A stretch of DNA of 64,000 bases, taken from contig CM036632.1 in the NCBI GenBank assembly GCA_020746105.1, positions 3,038,001 to 3,102,000 on the forward strand. The letters are read 5' to 3'. Shown here piece after piece: positions 1 through 14,180 of the stretch. Source of the stretch: Trogon surrucura (lineage: Eukaryota; Chordata; Aves; Trogoniformes; Trogonidae). Positions within the stretch are counted from its first letter, which is position 1. Each line of letters opens with the position of its first letter. The notes beneath the pieces were generated by a model. The model was not told where the DNA came from. It was given only the letters and a program-made list of their open reading frames with translations, and made no database searches. The position numbers and the translations under genes were made by a program.

Positions 1-1263
1 ATTTTTCCACCTCCTCCTGTTTTCAGATTCTAGAGGATTTAGTGGCCACCAGCAATCAGAACATCATAAGGGTCTTGTCTCAAACTAAGAAATGTTGTTA
101 AACAGTTTATCTCAGACCTTAGTAGATTATCAAAAGCTCTGGAAAAAATTGAGCCAGCAAATTTATTATGATCTTTTATTTGCATGTATCGGTGTTGCTG
201 TTAGTACTGCCTCAGCTGTAGTGTCAGTGTGGAGACGAGGGGCCCTGCTGTGGAGGCATTTGTTACCGCTGGAGATTTCGGTCTGAGAGCCCTAATGTGT
301 AGTCAGAAAGGAGATACATTGCGGGGAGATCCAGTGGGGGTCCCTCTGTCTCTTGTGCTAAACGAAGCACAAAACTACTCTTCCCACGCCGCACCTTTAT
401 CTCCTTCTGCGAGCTGATGGAACAGGGAGCGCACAGCAGTCCGTGATTTCACAAGGGAGGGTTGCCCTGTCTTCCTTGGACCGTACGCCGCAGACACGGA
501 GCAGCAGCGAGGCAGTAAAGATGTGCACAGTAAAGATGTGCGTGGGACTTGCCACGGTGTGTAGGTGGGAGCCTCTGGGTGCCGTGCTCCGAGCTTGGGA
601 GGAGGCAGCACGCTGGAGGAGAAAGCTCCTCGGGCTCAGACGTGCGGCTCCTGCCAGGGGCTGCTGAATGGGCAGGTGTTGGCGTCCGCTTCAGCTCGCC
701 GTTCCCCGGTGTGCTCTGAGAAGTGATGCTGTTGCCTCTGTCGCCTGACTGCTCCGTCTCCCTTTTGCACAGCAGTTTAAGAAGCGTTTTAAAAAGCCCA
801 ACCTCTGTAAGTAGCGCATCCTCGTGTGCTCCGCTGTAGTCGCTTAGTTATGGTTCATCTGTCTCGGAGTTTCCCTCTGCCTCCCCCCATGCACGCATCA
901 GGGTCAGGCTTCCAGGTGTCGTTTTCAGAGCTCTGCAAAACGTAATCTGTAATCAGGCCTCTTCTCCGAGTCCCCTGCTAGCTCCTGGACATGCTGATGG
1001 TGCCTCGTAACGTCTTTGCCTACCCCTCAGAATGCCAGGTTTAGTCTTTTTAGCTTCAGTTAGTCTTTTTTTGCTTCAACACACTTACTGAAACCGATGG
1101 CTGGTCTTTGTACAGAGCGCACTCCTCTTCCTGGAAGAAACTTAGCACACGAAGAAGAATGCGTGTTCTGATTTCCAGGGGAGTAAATCAGAGGAGAAAG
1201 TGCATTCTGCATGGCTGACTGCTGGACTTCCTTCTAGTTCTGTGGTTTGTTCTTTTCTTTCAG
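1..1263 (+). other. TOM1L2: TOM1L2 intron (partial, left edge)
   Basis: This is the intron upstream of the first recognisable TOM1L2 exon. It ends in a TTCTTTCAG acceptor at 1263. The preceding exon, which should encode the end of the GAT-to-tail linker, is not found here and must lie left of the window. I see no conserved coding segment, only two weak exon-like stretches that are listed among the rejected items. Confidence 0.6.
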
Positions 1264-1339
1264 TGTGACATACGAGGATCCCCAGGCTGTCAAAGGACTA
1301 GCGTCTGCCCTGGACGTGCGAAAACAGAACACAGGAGGG
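1264..1339 (+). CDS. TOM1L2: TOM1L2 coding exon, C-terminal tail (VTYEDPQAV exon)
   Basis: This 76-nt exon has an acceptor TTTCAG at 1258-1263 and a donor GTAGGT at 1340. Its first base completes a Thr codon from the previous exon, and it then reads [20 protein letters not shown] followed by QNTGG. That closely matches the TOM1L2 tail as I recall it from mammals. TOM1L2 is a VHS-GAT adaptor of the TOM1 family that binds Tollip, ubiquitin, clathrin and myosin VI on endosomes. The VHS and GAT domains lie upstream, outside this window. The exon ends in phase 0, which joins correctly to the exon at 11546. Confidence 0.9.
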
Positions 1340-4300
1340 GTAGGTCATTGCTCTGCGTTTTGTTATCTGAAGCCGTGCGGGGAATCCAAGCTGTAGGCAG
1401 CTGCTTTGACTGAGACTTCTCATTTTGTATTCCAGCAGCATGCTAATACTGGCTATTTTGAAATTGATATCTAGGAGCAAGAACTTGCTCAGTAATGGTC
1501 TCTAAAGAGCTGCTACTTAGCACAGCAGCCTAAAAGACTTTGAAATCAGAGTGGGTAAATTCTCCTGTGTTCTTGAAGCTTGCTTGGGGGTTCTTTGACT
1601 GGAATCACTGCTGAAAAGTGGGGGACATCTTTTGAACGCTGGTGTGCGTGTGTGTGGTTTGGTTTTGCTTACAAAATCCGATGAAAACTTAATCTACTAG
1701 CTTTGCTCTAAGTGCATGGATGCACAAGCAAGTTACAGGGAGACAAATTATGTAGGCTTTTCATGTTTCTCATGCCTTGCCGTAACTGCCTTTGCCTGCA
1801 GTCTGTTCTGTCTGTCCCAGGGCAGGCTCCTGCTGTCTTGTGTGGGCAGAAGCAGCCCATGTGCTGTCACCTCACAGCAGCTGGTGCTGGAAACGTGTCT
1901 GAGAGAGTGAGCTTGGCTCGTTTGGTCTGCAATACCTTGGTGAAGGCAGAAGAGCTTCCAGATCACCCCTCGACCCCTTTCTACCACCCTGCTTTTTAAA
2001 ACGGTCCCGCCCCCTTGTACTTAGCTGTTTGTGAGTTTTTAGATGACGGAGCAAGTTGGAGCCTTTTCCTAGTCCAGTTCCAGTCTGTGCTGACCACCAG
2101 GGAGCACGGCAGAGCCGGTGCAGCGTGCCCAGCCTCCCTCCGTGGAGAATTACCTCCCCACGCCTTGGCTGATCCTGCCCTGGTTCTTTCATAAGTTGAA
2201 ACGGGAGTGCTCAGGGCAGCTGGCATGCCTGGCAGTTTGTGCTCTGAGCCAGGGAGAAGAATTTGCTTTTGGAGCCAGCTGGGGTCAGATCACAGCTCCC
2301 TGCCTGGGCCATAGTTCAGGGGGAGCAGGGCTTCAGCAATGATTTCCCCACGCCCCACAAATCTCTCCGCTTGTTCCTGTCCCCGTCCTCCTGCGAGAAG
2401 GATAATTTATAACCTGGGTCAGCCCTGTGGCCAGTTTCAAGCTCGGCTACACAAAAACTCATGCCAGCAGTGCTGAGGGAAAAGGAGGAAGCATGGGGAG
2501 ACAGGGGCAGAAGTATATTAAAGGGGGGTGAGAGAGGAATTCCTGAAGCCAGTGTGACAGCCCAAGCCCACGTTACCGCTGAGCCGTGTGATCGGCAAGA
2601 CCTGGGAGAGGATTTGAAATTCTACTCTTTGTTTCTGGCTAACCAAATGCAAGGGGCTTGCATTTAGTTACTGGTCAAGGGGGCTGTATTCCCTTGATAG
2701 CCACGGGGTCGTGTCCTTATTTATTAACACTCGTGTTCTCAGCCAGTTCTGCTCGAGGCACCAGCACGACGTGTCGTTCGCACCAGCGTAGCTGCTGCTC
2801 TGCCCCAAGTGTTGTCAGTTCAAAGCTAATCAGACGGTCAAAGTTTTTGGGGGCAGACGCTTTATGCGTTGTGGAACTTTGAGCTGTGAGATGTCACAGA
2901 GACTTTCAGCCTCTTTTCAAAGGTCCCGATGACTGTATCGCATAGTCAGAAGGGTTTGTTTTGAAATGCAGTCTTTCGGATAAACACTACTTTTTTTGTC
3001 AAGTGTTGTGAGGCTCGTGGGTGTTTCTTCTTGAAGGAAATAAAAATTAAACTTACCAGCCCCAGCATGTGTAGCAAAAAACTGGCAGCGCTCGGTAAAC
3101 GAAAGACACGTGTTAGTTTGGGTAGAGAGCTAATTTAAGAACAGCTCTAGGGAGGAGCCAAAAGCTTGGAAACACATTCTTCACACACGTCTTGTTCCAG
3201 CACAGTTGGCCAGTGGTAAAATTCAGCGCATCCGACGTTTCTAATGTAGTCGTTCTCAGAATGGTCTGTAGAGAGACGGCTGATCATGTGGCATGAGCTG
3301 TCTTTTAATATGATTTAGCAGCTGGAAACAAGACGAGCTAAAAATACACTGTTTTCTTAATATTGCTTTTCCATGTTGGGAATTGCTTTTGTTGCCACGG
3401 AAGCGGTTGCACGATCACAACTGGGAGGAGAGGTGTCTAAGAAACAATTCTCTAGTGTTATGCAGGTAGTAGATAAAGCTGGAGTGATTTCCCCTTTCTT
3501 TTTTTCCTCAGCACAGGTACTGAAAGGAGACATAAAATATTACAAGCGAGTCTCCATTCTCTGTTTTCCTGGGAACAGGAGAGGTGTTTCACGTCCACAG
3601 GGATCACAAAACACCCCAGCAGCTCTCTGCTGAAATCGCCGCGCTCTGCCGGTCATGAGCAAACCCTTCCAGAGGTAGAGCTGAGCCTGCAGCCGGGCCC
3701 TGGCTCAGGGGTGGGATGCCAAAGGACAAGAAGCCATCTTTGAGAGTCTTTTCCTTGCTGCACCATGCAGTCTGCAACTTTTAACCTCTGCGGTCCTTTT
3801 AACCTCGGCCTCTCTTTGAGAGGGGTGGTTTGAAAGACTGCAGCAAACTGCCAGCGCTCACCCTCCTGCTCAGCGCCGGCATTAGAGCTGTCCTGCTGTT
3901 GGAGTTTGGGGCAGTCTGTGAGCTGAGCTCAGGGAGGTAAGGAGGGTGGGCTGCAACTCGCAGCTCCGTAAACAAGGGAAGCTCCACGGCACGTAGCATT
4001 AGCATTTCCAGTAAAGCCTCACTGATTTCAGCAGGTTGTATAGCCTACCCTTTTTCTTCTTGTAAGAAGATAACAAACATCAGCCTCACTCTAGCCCAGT
4101 GATTTATTTAATTTTTTTTAATATCACTGTGGAGGAAGTGCTAAAACACTGTGAAGTGTCTGTAGGCAGCGCAGGGGTTGGGGTGAGGTCCGTGCCTCCA
4201 CGGGCAGAGCTGACAGGCAGCGGAGGGGGATGCAGCTGCTGCCAGAAGCCACCGTGGGCAACTCTGTGTGTGTGGCTGTGGGTGTGAAGTTTTTAACTTG

Positions 4301-7300
4301 CTGCTGTTATATTACTTTGTCACGGGTTGTTGCTGTGGTTTCTCTCTTTATGGACCTTTCTGTTCTCAACACAGAGGAGAGGTAAAGGTGGGAACTCAGA
4401 CATGGAGCCCATAGACAAGTGGCTAATTACACAAGGAATGGTGAGGACTTCACCAGCGAAGCGATTCCTACCGCCCACCCCCAGTCCCCTTACCTAGAAT
4501 AACCATCCTCCGTTCACCTCTCGTCCTGCCCTACTGAACCACTTGAAATCAGACAGTACAAGGAGGTTATTTCCCACCTACGTCATTACCTGGGGCAAAG
4601 GGAAAGATTTGCACCGATTTTCGGTTTTACACAACGTAAAGGGCTGTAACCAACTGAATCATTTGTAGGATCCCCCATCACCTTCAGAAGAGGCCTGGGG
4701 ATCCAATTGGTTCCTTATACTGTCTTGATTTACTTATGCAGTATCCACTTTTCGAGGGATAAACACAAGTCTCATGGATCTTGTTCGTAAAGAGGACGCT
4801 TCCCACACACCTTTAAAGCAGCATTTTCTGGTAGTGCTTAACTTTATGGTCTGGAATAAACATACAAAGTTTGTAGGATCATACCTGATCGAGCTGGGTA
4901 ACACAAGGATAGTTCTGTATGAAAAGAAGGGAACGGGAGAACTGCTACCTAGATTGACATCTCGCACCTCACTGGCATTAGGATTCAGACTCCAAAAGGT
5001 ACAACAGTGTTTCTGGCTTTAGTTCCCACATCTGGTGATGCCAGGGCTCTGATAAAAATGAAGCTTCTGAAGATCACTGAATCTTTGCACATTTTGACCT
5101 CGTTTGAAGTTGTCCCTCATCAACACACTTGCAGAGAGAAGTCCAAAAGTCTGCTTTAAGTGCAGAAGTCAGAGTTACGTAAAAAATAGCTTCGGCTATG
5201 CCTTAAAGCCATTTTTGTATTCTTGGAGGACGTAATCCATCACTTCAAGCGTTTGAGATTAGTACCACTGGTCTGACCTAACCATTCACAGTCCTTCTGA
5301 GACAGTCCGGGCTGCAGCTGAGTTCAGGAAGGTGCAGGGCAGAATCCCCTCTGGGCTGGGGTGCACTCACCGCGCGTGGGACTGGGCATCAAGAGGCCCG
5401 TGGAGCAGGAACACCTCACTCTGGGGAGAGCCTTGAATGTCCCAGACTAAGCTGCCCAGTGCTTAAGAAAGAGAAACATCCCCGAGAGTTTAAGGTTAAG
5501 AAAATCCAGAGTGTGCAATATCGAAGTGCACCAACTCTGTGAAACGCTTTGCGTTTATTCTTCTAGATTTAGGGCTAATCCAAGATTATTTCTGAGGGCT
5601 GGCTTGTGAATTTGGCAAAAGTTTGCCCGGCTGCTGCACGCACCGTGGTCGGACACGTGTGTCTGTACGATGACCCTGCCTACCCGCGTGTGCGAGCACC
5701 CAGAAGCGCTTCAGTGCCTGCCAGCCCAGGTGGGAAGGCCCAGCTGTAGGTACCGATCCCTGGGAACCAGAGGTTTGTTTTGGTGCTTGTTGCAGACCCA
5801 CAGCTCAGAACACGAGAGCGAAAAGCCATAAGCTGAGTGGCTCTTGCTTCGCCTCTGACGCTGTTGACTGTGGTTCGCAGAGGCTCTCGCTCTTCGATGC
5901 CGCTGTTAGATGTTCATCCATAATGAATAATCCAGTGATTTAGTTCCTCCTCTTTGCCTTTCCACTGTTTGCAAGAGCGGGGAAGCATGAAATCGGCACC
6001 CCTGCTGTTCACACCGCTCACGCCACTGCTTGATTAAAAAAACAAACACAATATTCATTCATTGGCTTGTGGTTATTCAGTCTGGAAAAGGGATACTGCA
6101 GCATTCACGGAGGCATACGGAATTGGGGAGGGAAGGGGTTCTGCTGTCCAGCCAGTCACTGCTCTTACAAGCCTGTCACCTTGTTTGTATGCTAAATAGG
6201 AGAGAGAAATACCTAAAATAAAACTAAACTAATCATTAACTCCGTTTCTCTCTTAACTGGCTGTAGTTCTTAACTGTATTTATTAATATGACGTTGTAGC
6301 ATTTGCAATGCCAGTGGAATAACTAGCATCCCAGGTATGAACTTGATGGGGCACATTCTGTGGTAACTTTTTGTGCTTTCGAGATGAGGGGGGAAAGAGG
6401 GGTGAGCTGACGTTGCCATTACCTGTGACTCTACAACACCGAGACCGCCGACAGGGTGTTCTCCACCCGCCGGAGCGGTTCTCGCATCCCGCACGACCTG
6501 ATGTTGTTCTTCCCAACGCGGGGTACGTCGAAGCTTAAGGCTGAGTTCCTCCCACTCCATTCCTGTGCATCCCGGTTCGGCAACACGCCTTTGCAGAGGG
6601 AGGCTCGTTCAGGGCTCCGCGTGCGCTCTCGCAGTGAATTTGGCAGCGTTGCTTCTGCTCCAGCTTCACCTGCAGCTCGGTTCTGCTGCCAAGGTGATGC
6701 CAGGACGATGGAGACACAAACCGCACCTTTATCCATCCCAGCTATGCCTACAAAATTAACATAGACAAAATGATAGCTGCAGAAGACGTTCCTCGTTCAA
6801 ATATGACTTAGGGACGTTAGCTGAGCTGTTCCAGTACCAGACCAGTTAGGCCATGCGGGTGTCATACGGGGGTTCGTATCAACAGCCCTTAGGCACAGAC
6901 TTCAGCATAAGGCTGCCACGTTTCAGTGCACATAATTCCAGTTCCTGTCTCATGAGTCTGGGCAGCAAGTGAGATTTGCATGAATATATTCATTTGTTTA
7001 GAGTAATGTCACCCCACTCACACGCCAGATTGCTTATTTGTTACGAAAGCGAGAAGCAGGTGTTGCTTAAGCCACTGTGTCAGGGCAGATGTTATTTGGG
7101 ACAGTGGCAGGGGAAGAATGAAACTGAACCAGAATTCACAGAAAGTGATAGGAACAGCTTTCGGCGTTGCCTCTTGACCACCGGCAGCATGCCTGGCTGG
7201 AGAGGAGATTCCTCGCTGCAGTAAAGATAGGCTAGAAAAGATTAAACACAACCTTTGCCGAGGTGTTGTCAGGACTGAGGTGGGACGCCGCTGCGTGTGC

Positions 7301-10300
7301 CTTCAACAGAGAGATAGGACCTAAGATGTGGAAATGGCACGGGTGACACGAGACTGTTGAAGCACGTCACCTTCTTGGAGACTGAAGCGCTTGAGCTGTG
7401 GACAAACAGAGAAGGAAGGATGCGAAGCTCTCGTTTCTTCCCGTGCGGTGGGACCCCTCTCCCTTTTGAAGGCAACCAAGCGTGGTCCCTCGCTCTGAAC
7501 CCCGCCTGGGTTTCGTTACCCGTCCAGCCGCGGCGTTTTACGGAGCTCTCCGATAACCCCCCGCGCGGGAAGGCTGTCGCTGCCTGGACGTGCCCTTCAG
7601 GTCCAGCCTGGCTGGTTGTCGTACGGGCACAACGGGCTGCGCGGGGGAACCTACCGGACCTGAGCTCTTGCCTTCTCGATCTCCACGAGGCGTAAACACG
7701 GTCACGGGTAATCAAGTAGCTGATTCAGTCCTTACATGTGAAGTCAAACGTGTTCCAATATTGAGACCAGGCAGCTATTTCAAGATCACAACAGCTTTAA
7801 ATAGATGGTAAGACTGTAGTAGTAAAGCTGGAGTAGGCTGTTAGTACGCATCTTAGCGCTCTTGTCCTGCTGCCGTAGGAACAACAGACTTTTCTTTGCT
7901 ATTGCTGACTAACGGGGGGGAAGTGACTAGCAGCTAACCAAGTATTGGTGTCAGCTTTGTTAAACACCTAGAAAGAAGTGGAATTAACTAAGCTACTACA
8001 AGACAGTAGTCTAGCAACAATTAGCATGAATCTTGTTAAACATTTTAAGAACATTAACGAGCTCACCTAGAGACCTGAATTGTCATTTCATACCTGCTTC
8101 TTTTCCAGTGGGATCATTTTTAATAGAAATAAAATGTGATAATAATAACCTTAAACTATCTTTTTAAGGGTAGAATATTGGATTTGTGACTTTGGAGGAA
8201 ATATATTGGCAATACTCTTTGGCTTTTGATTGCTAGTGAGAACACCAACACAATCTAACTTAGATAAGTATGAACTTGAACGCGAGGTTCCTGTGGGTTT
8301 TGTGGGATGGAACGCTCACTTTTGTTCTCCCAGCCCTCCTTTTCCATTTTCCTTTCAGGGCTGCCGAGATGATACTGGTTGTAGGATTTTTCCAAAGACT
8401 AAATAAGAAAGGAATTTCGACAACGAGCCCGACTTTTAATTAAAGCCAGTTACTTACAGCACCCAAAAATATTTTGGGACTTAATTTCCATTTACTTTTG
8501 AGTATAGACTTTTAAAAAAGAAATAATGATATCGTTACAAAAACAGCTTTTGCAGCCAACACCGACTATCTAGGGAGCTGTCTTGCCAAGACTGAGAGCT
8601 TCACTAGACCATGGCTGTTTGCATAATCAAAGTATTAACGACAGCACCCAGTTCTGGAGCCATTTCCACGTAGTCTGTTTGGTCCCAGAAACTGCTGGCG
8701 TTCTGTTTTGGTTTGTTTTTAGTGTATAAACTAGCTAATTTAATTTTGCACTGCTTCTGTTGTGTTTCAGGGGATGAGTTTTACCAAAACTCCCCTCCCC
8801 ATTTTTCAGTTTAGGGCTTCTGGAAACCCTGAACTGAAAAATGCCAAACACGCACTGAAAGGTGCCCAACGCACAACCGGCTGGCAAAAAACCCCCCGAA
8901 CTTCTGTGTGTGGTCGGTTTTGACTGAAATATAAACGCTGCAATGTTAGAGTTAAAATATTTTAAAGCTTCCAGTCGCTCTTGAGAGTTTCCCCCTTCTT
9001 GATTCTTGACCAAATTAAACCTGACGCGTTTAACCCGGGCGTGATGAGGGAAACGGGGCTCAGAGTCTGAGGAAAGGAAATGGGCAGCTCGAGCGTGGAA
9101 GGGGCGACAGACGCAAACCCTTGGCTCTCCTGTCCGTCTGCTGGAAGGTGGGGGAAGCTTGTTAGAAGGTCGGTGCTGAGTAGCAAAGGGCTGACACGCT
9201 CAAACATTTGTCTCACAGCTCTCTCTGCTTCTTCTGTGTGACCCACAAGAAGTGTTCCTGCACCCCCGAGGGTTTTGTCTGTTTGTTACTTACAGTAGGA
9301 CTGTTCAGAAGTAGAATTCCTTTTTTCTGTTCTTTTTTTTAAATCTTACAAAACGCAGCAGCACAGACTCCTATACTGCTGAGCTGTTCTTCAAGGACTC
9401 CTCCAAACTGGAGTCCTGTGATTCTCAGGAATCCGTTACTTGCTCAGTCATCCAATGTGTTTTCGGGATATAACCCAGACTGGAATTGCTGTTCCTCCTA
9501 ACACGGGGACCGCAGCACCGCCGCCCTTTTCAGAGGAGCTGCTCTTACTTTATTCACAGAAAAGCAAAAAAAAAAAGAAAAACCAAACCTGCTATTTTCC
9601 TCCTCCTCTTGTGTGCCTTTGATAGAGAGAGAGAATCTAAGAAAATGCAGATTTTCTTGCCCTTAAAGAAACCTAAGTACCTTTCTGAGCCGCAAAATAG
9701 CCAACAGCTCTGAAGGCTGCGCCTCCCAAAGCATTGCCTGGTGCGTGCGGCACTGAGCAACCCTGGAGAGAGACGGCAGTGAAAGTTCTGCTGTAGGTTT
9801 TCGGTTGCTGTAGGCTGAAGAAATTCATTGTTTTGTATCTCCGAAGCTGTTAAAGTAACGAGAGCCAACTCTACAAGATGCAACTTGTCCTTGGGCAGGA
9901 ACGTGTTGGAAGATGGTGCAGAGCCCTCCTCTTGTTCGTGGCCGTCTGGGCCAGCTCGCAACAGCTTCAACATGCTGCATGAGTGTGATGGAGGAGATTC
10001 CGTAAGGGGCAACGATCCCAAATCTGGCCCCTTCTGAAGGAAACTGCAGGAACTTACTTTCTGTTTAGGATCTTCATGTGTTGGCTGAAAGCAAAGTGAC
10101 AGCTTGCCCCCCCGACCCTTCTTGGAACTGTCACATGTGCATTGTCCAGCACCTCGCAGTCAGAGCCAAGTCGTGTCCTCGGTGCTTCTCTTGGAGATGC
10201 TTTGGATTGAGCCCTGGATTTCCATTCCTTTCACACAACCAACCCACCTTGGCAGACCTCGCCTCAAGCGAGGGCTTAACTGACCTCCTCGGTGCAAAGG

Positions 10301-11545
10301 GCCACTTGATTAGCAGAAAAAAATCCCGAGGAGCTCTGCTCAGCGGCGTCAGCCTGTGCTGCTGCCTCTGTAATTCAGCGTCTGTTTGTCTGCCCCTGCC
10401 TGAGAAAAACTACATCTCCCAGCGAATTCATCTGTGGAGCCTGAGAGGTTTGAGGCCGTCCCCTGACACCTTTTCTTGCTCGGAGAGCCTCTCCAGCACC
10501 GCGATGCCTCTTGCCTGCTGGCTACCCTGCTCTGGCCCGGAACCTGCATGTCTGACATTGCTTTCCGAGTGGTTTTCGTCCTTACGAGATCTGTTACGGT
10601 GTTTTCCTGTGCTGTGCTGTGCAGCTTTCTGTTGCATTTCAGCAAAGTCAGGCAACTCTACACCCAACAGGCAGCAATTCCCCTTTGCTGACCCCGTTGC
10701 CCGTAGCGCTTTGGGAAATCGCTGCGCTGCCCGGCGCAGTCTCACGGCGCGGCGTGAGCGGGTTTATCGCGGGAGGAGAGGCAAACCTTCCGTGCCTTTT
10801 TGTCAAACCATCCATGGGAACCTTGGCAGGCTCCGGCACGGAGCGTGTGCTGTGCTCTCCTCCTCTGCCCCATCCTCCTCCTCGCCTTCGTGTTTGGGGC
10901 TCCCTGCACTGCACTGGCACGCGCTGGGTTCTGCCGGGGACGGGGAACCAGGACTGTTTCCCTTCTAACTGGTGCCGTGGGAGGAGGATCTGTGTACCCT
11001 GGGCTCTGACTGCCTCTGCCTGCAGAGAAACTCAAATTGTTCTCCCAGGAGTGTTGCCTGAAGAGTTTGAGCCCCTCTTTTTTGCTAACCCTTCACCGTG
11101 GCTAATACCCATTTAAAAAAAAAAAAAATCAAAGGTGTAAATTTAACCTTTCAAAACCTAACTGATATCCAGTATTCTACCCTTAAAAGCTTTTCACGAT
11201 CAAGATTAGAATCATCAGTCCATCTTGATGGTTTTAATATGTGGTCGAGAAGTTACCCGTCTCACTCTGGCATCGAGTCACGTCATTCCCCATAATCTTT
11301 CTCTTGTTTTTTTTTTAGCCTTGTTGTTCATAATTTCCTTTCCGGGTGCTTCTTTATTTGAAATGCCATTTATATTTTGTTGCCTTTTTTTATTTCTTTT
11401 TTTTTTCCAGCACATCTCACATCTTTGTTTTTGTCTTGTTTTTTTTTTTAATCTTATTTCTGGCGTTTTCCATCGCTCTGTGGCCATGATTGTGGATGTG
11501 TTTTGGTTTTTGCCTGCCTTGCTGTTCTCTCGCTGCACTCCCTAG
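1340..11545 (+). other. TOM1L2: TOM1L2 intron, about 10.2 kb
   Basis: The intron runs from donor GTAGGT to acceptor CACTCCCTAG. It is moderately AT-rich with T-rich patches near 11.30-11.46 kb. It contains several open frames of 60-300 codons, the longest at 10078-10968, but none has recognisable protein motifs or splice logic. I see no RNA gene and no clear transposon. Confidence 0.6.
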
Positions 11546-11605
11546 ATCCCTGTTGCACAGTCCTCTGTCATGGATGACATTGAGGAGTGGCTCAGTACCG
11601 ACTTG
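11546..11605 (+). CDS. TOM1L2: TOM1L2 coding exon (myosin VI-binding tail segment)
   Basis: This exon has exactly 20 codons, from acceptor CCTAG at 11545 to donor GTGAGA at 11606, in phase 0 at both ends. The peptide is IPVAQSSVMDDIEEWLSTDL. In TOM1 and TOM1L2 the acidic segment around DIEEWLSTD belongs to the C-terminal motif bound by the myosin VI cargo domain. That assignment is established for the family; here it rests on sequence resemblance. The exon is flanked by very long introns, as in mammals. Confidence 0.92.
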
Positions 11606-14180
11606 GTGAGACTCTTTATATTTTCATATATGTATTTTCAGCACTGGTGTGGACAGCTTTCACTGCACTGCTGACTTACTGGTACTTCTCGTAACGGGAG
11701 GCAGTGAAGCTTCTAAACCGTAGAGCTCGTTTCCCTTTGAAGGGAATATCTAAGCAGGAGGAGATAGGGTCCTGTTCAGCAATTCCATCAAAATGTGGGT
11801 TGTTTTTTTTCTGAGTTGTTTTATTTTCACTTCTCCACGTTAACACCACGGAACAGCATGAGCTCCAGAAGTCGTGTGTCTGGTAGTGAGGATGCACAGC
11901 CTCTGCCTCAACACCCCCAGAGGAGAATGGGAATTTCACAGGTAGCACCAGAGGGTTACACATTAATACTTCCAGCTCCTAAAACCGAAGCATCGGTCTC
12001 CAGGAAAACATTTACTCTGGGCCAAACTGTCTTACTTCAGAGATACCAAAAACTGTGTAAATGCTTCCGTTAAATAAAAGTCCAGGTAACCCTTTTACCA
12101 AGGTGCATTTAAACGTGTGCTCGACTTTACCCGTATCCTCCACCGAGCTGCAAGCACGCGTTTAAGGCTGCATTAGCTTGGCAGGATCTAAGTACACGCA
12201 TACATGCTTTTAAGAGATGCTGGATCAAGGCTTAGTTTCCTTTCAGAGACATTTCTGTTAAATTGGCGAGCAGGCTTGACATGTTTCAGAATAGCAGTGA
12301 TAAAAATTTACAACAGCCTCTCTTCAATGTTTCCAACTTTCAGTTTCTCCTACACGGTTATCGTCTGGTAATTATTAAACAAACAAACAAAAGACGGAAC
12401 TAAAAGTAGCTTTTCCTGTGCTCTGGAGCTTGTTTGGCTGTACCAGGGCACATTTGGTTCAAGGGGTGGTACAGCCAGCACTCATTTATTCCAGCCTTGT
12501 TTTTTTTTTAACGTGAGCATCTGACTCAAATTAACCGAGCGCATTTTGGGGACGGGTGGTGGGTTGCGTTTCAGGCTGGTTTTTTCAAGGTGGTTTTAGC
12601 GAGCTGAACTGGTCCCTTGTGGTCACTGTATCCCTAAGGATCTTCTCCTTCCATTCTTCCAACTTCAGATATTGTCCCCGATAACTCCCTGCTCCTTAAG
12701 GGCTCCCCCAGCCCCTCGCTGTTGCCCGCACGGCTCCTCACTGGGAGCTGCGGGGTTCAGGCTCCGCTCCCCGACTCAGGCACGTTCCGGCACGTCAGTC
12801 CTCTCCGGCACAAGAGGAGCTGACTGTGCTGAAAGGAAGAAAACGCTGCTGCTCTTCCAAAGCTCCCTGAAAGTGCTTAAGCAGAGTTTGGCAGACTGAC
12901 CGGCTGCCTTTGAAATGTCACCGGTTTTCAGCTGCAGGTAGTTTTTTCAAGCCTCGGTACAGGCAGTCATTTTGAAATGTAATTACTGGCCTCATTTTGT
13001 TAAAAAAAAACACAGTAACCGTAGCGTGTCCACTCTGCTTAAACAATAAACTTTTGTCTTTGCTGCTTAAATTAATTTAGCAGCGGAGAGATTTCGTTAG
13101 TGGTTCCATTTAGCTCACAGCTTCCCAAGTGAGGAAGTTACAGATTAGGGTAGCCAGTCGTTATTTATTCCCTGGCCCTTTTTGGGGTGTTTGAACAAAC
13201 AGTACCCCTGCGTGTGAAGCAGCGGCTGCTGCGTGGCCCTTTGGAAACCTCTGTGCAGCAGAAAGCCCTGAGATTCTGGATGGCTTCAACGCACTGGCAT
13301 TAGAAACCTTTGTGAGGCCAATTAGAACGTTCCCGCTCTCCTGACAGAGAAGCCAGGCTCTGAACAAACACTTTTTCTTTTTCAAAGCAGGTTCCATGTG
13401 AGGTTTTCAAGTAATATTTTGGTCCATCTCGAACATCCTGATTGAGAAGGATGCCGCATCCTTAGGCTTTTAATTTCCTTATTAAAGCACCGCTGGAAAT
13501 TCGTCCTTTGAAATGCACGCAGGTGGTAGAAACTCACCGACCCCCTCCTCCGGCATCCCAGCCTTCGTGTCTCATGGACAGACGCCAGCTGCCCCTCGGT
13601 GTCCTTCGTGCAGCCCACCCTGGTCTTGTCTTTGTACAGCAAGGACGCCAGGAAAGCTGCTATATTATCGCATGAAATCCAAAACGAGCTCCCACGGGAG
13701 GAACGCTGGCCGCAGACTATTTTGCGGCGTGCGTCCTTCGTCAGCTGAAAGTGCGTTTTCTTTGAGGGCGCGATTCAAACCGCAGTTCCGACTTTTTTTT
13801 AAAGGACTGCGTGACAGAAAAGGTGGCATCTCGTAGGGCGTTGGTGTGACGCAGCCGAGTTTTTGAGCAAGCCTGCTGTCTGAAGTGGAAACAGCAGTGG
13901 GCTGCTGTTCGGGTCCAAGGGGGAAAGTTTAGCGATCCGCCAGCAATCCTCAGAAGCATCCCTAGTGCTCATCCTCCTGCTCTGCAGTGCAGTGAAATGT
14001 CCATCACCGCTGGCTTCCCGGCGTGGGAGCCGTCCGATGTCCCCAGGTCGCCCTGCTCAGCTAGTTAGCGTGTGGAAACAAGTGATGGAAACTGTCCAGT
14101 TGCTTTAAACGTGTGTAGCGGGTAATAGCGAGGGCGAAGCGCTGCCTGTGTGTTCACGTGCCTTTTTGTTCCGATTGCAG
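11606..14180 (+). other. TOM1L2: TOM1L2 intron, about 2.6 kb
   Basis: The intron lies between the 20-codon exon and the KGDELEEG exon, with donor GTGAGA and acceptor CCGATTGCAG. I see no coding segment, RNA gene or recognisable mobile element inside it. Confidence 0.6.

Noticed and set aside
27..101. Acceptor-like TTTTCAG followed by an open frame ILEDLVATSNQNIIRVLSQT and a stop
   Set aside because: It matches no TOM1L2 sequence I know, has no support from phase, and is short enough to be chance.
773..806. 34-nt exon-like segment with good acceptor (TTTTGCACAG) and donor (GTAAGT)
   Set aside because: In the phase required by the next TOM1L2 exon it carries an in-frame stop, and the peptide resembles nothing in the family. 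It may be a cryptic or poison exon at most.
10078..10968. 296-codon open frame in a TOM1L2 intron
   Set aside because: No recognisable domain, composition follows local GC content, and there is no splice or promoter support. Treated as chance.
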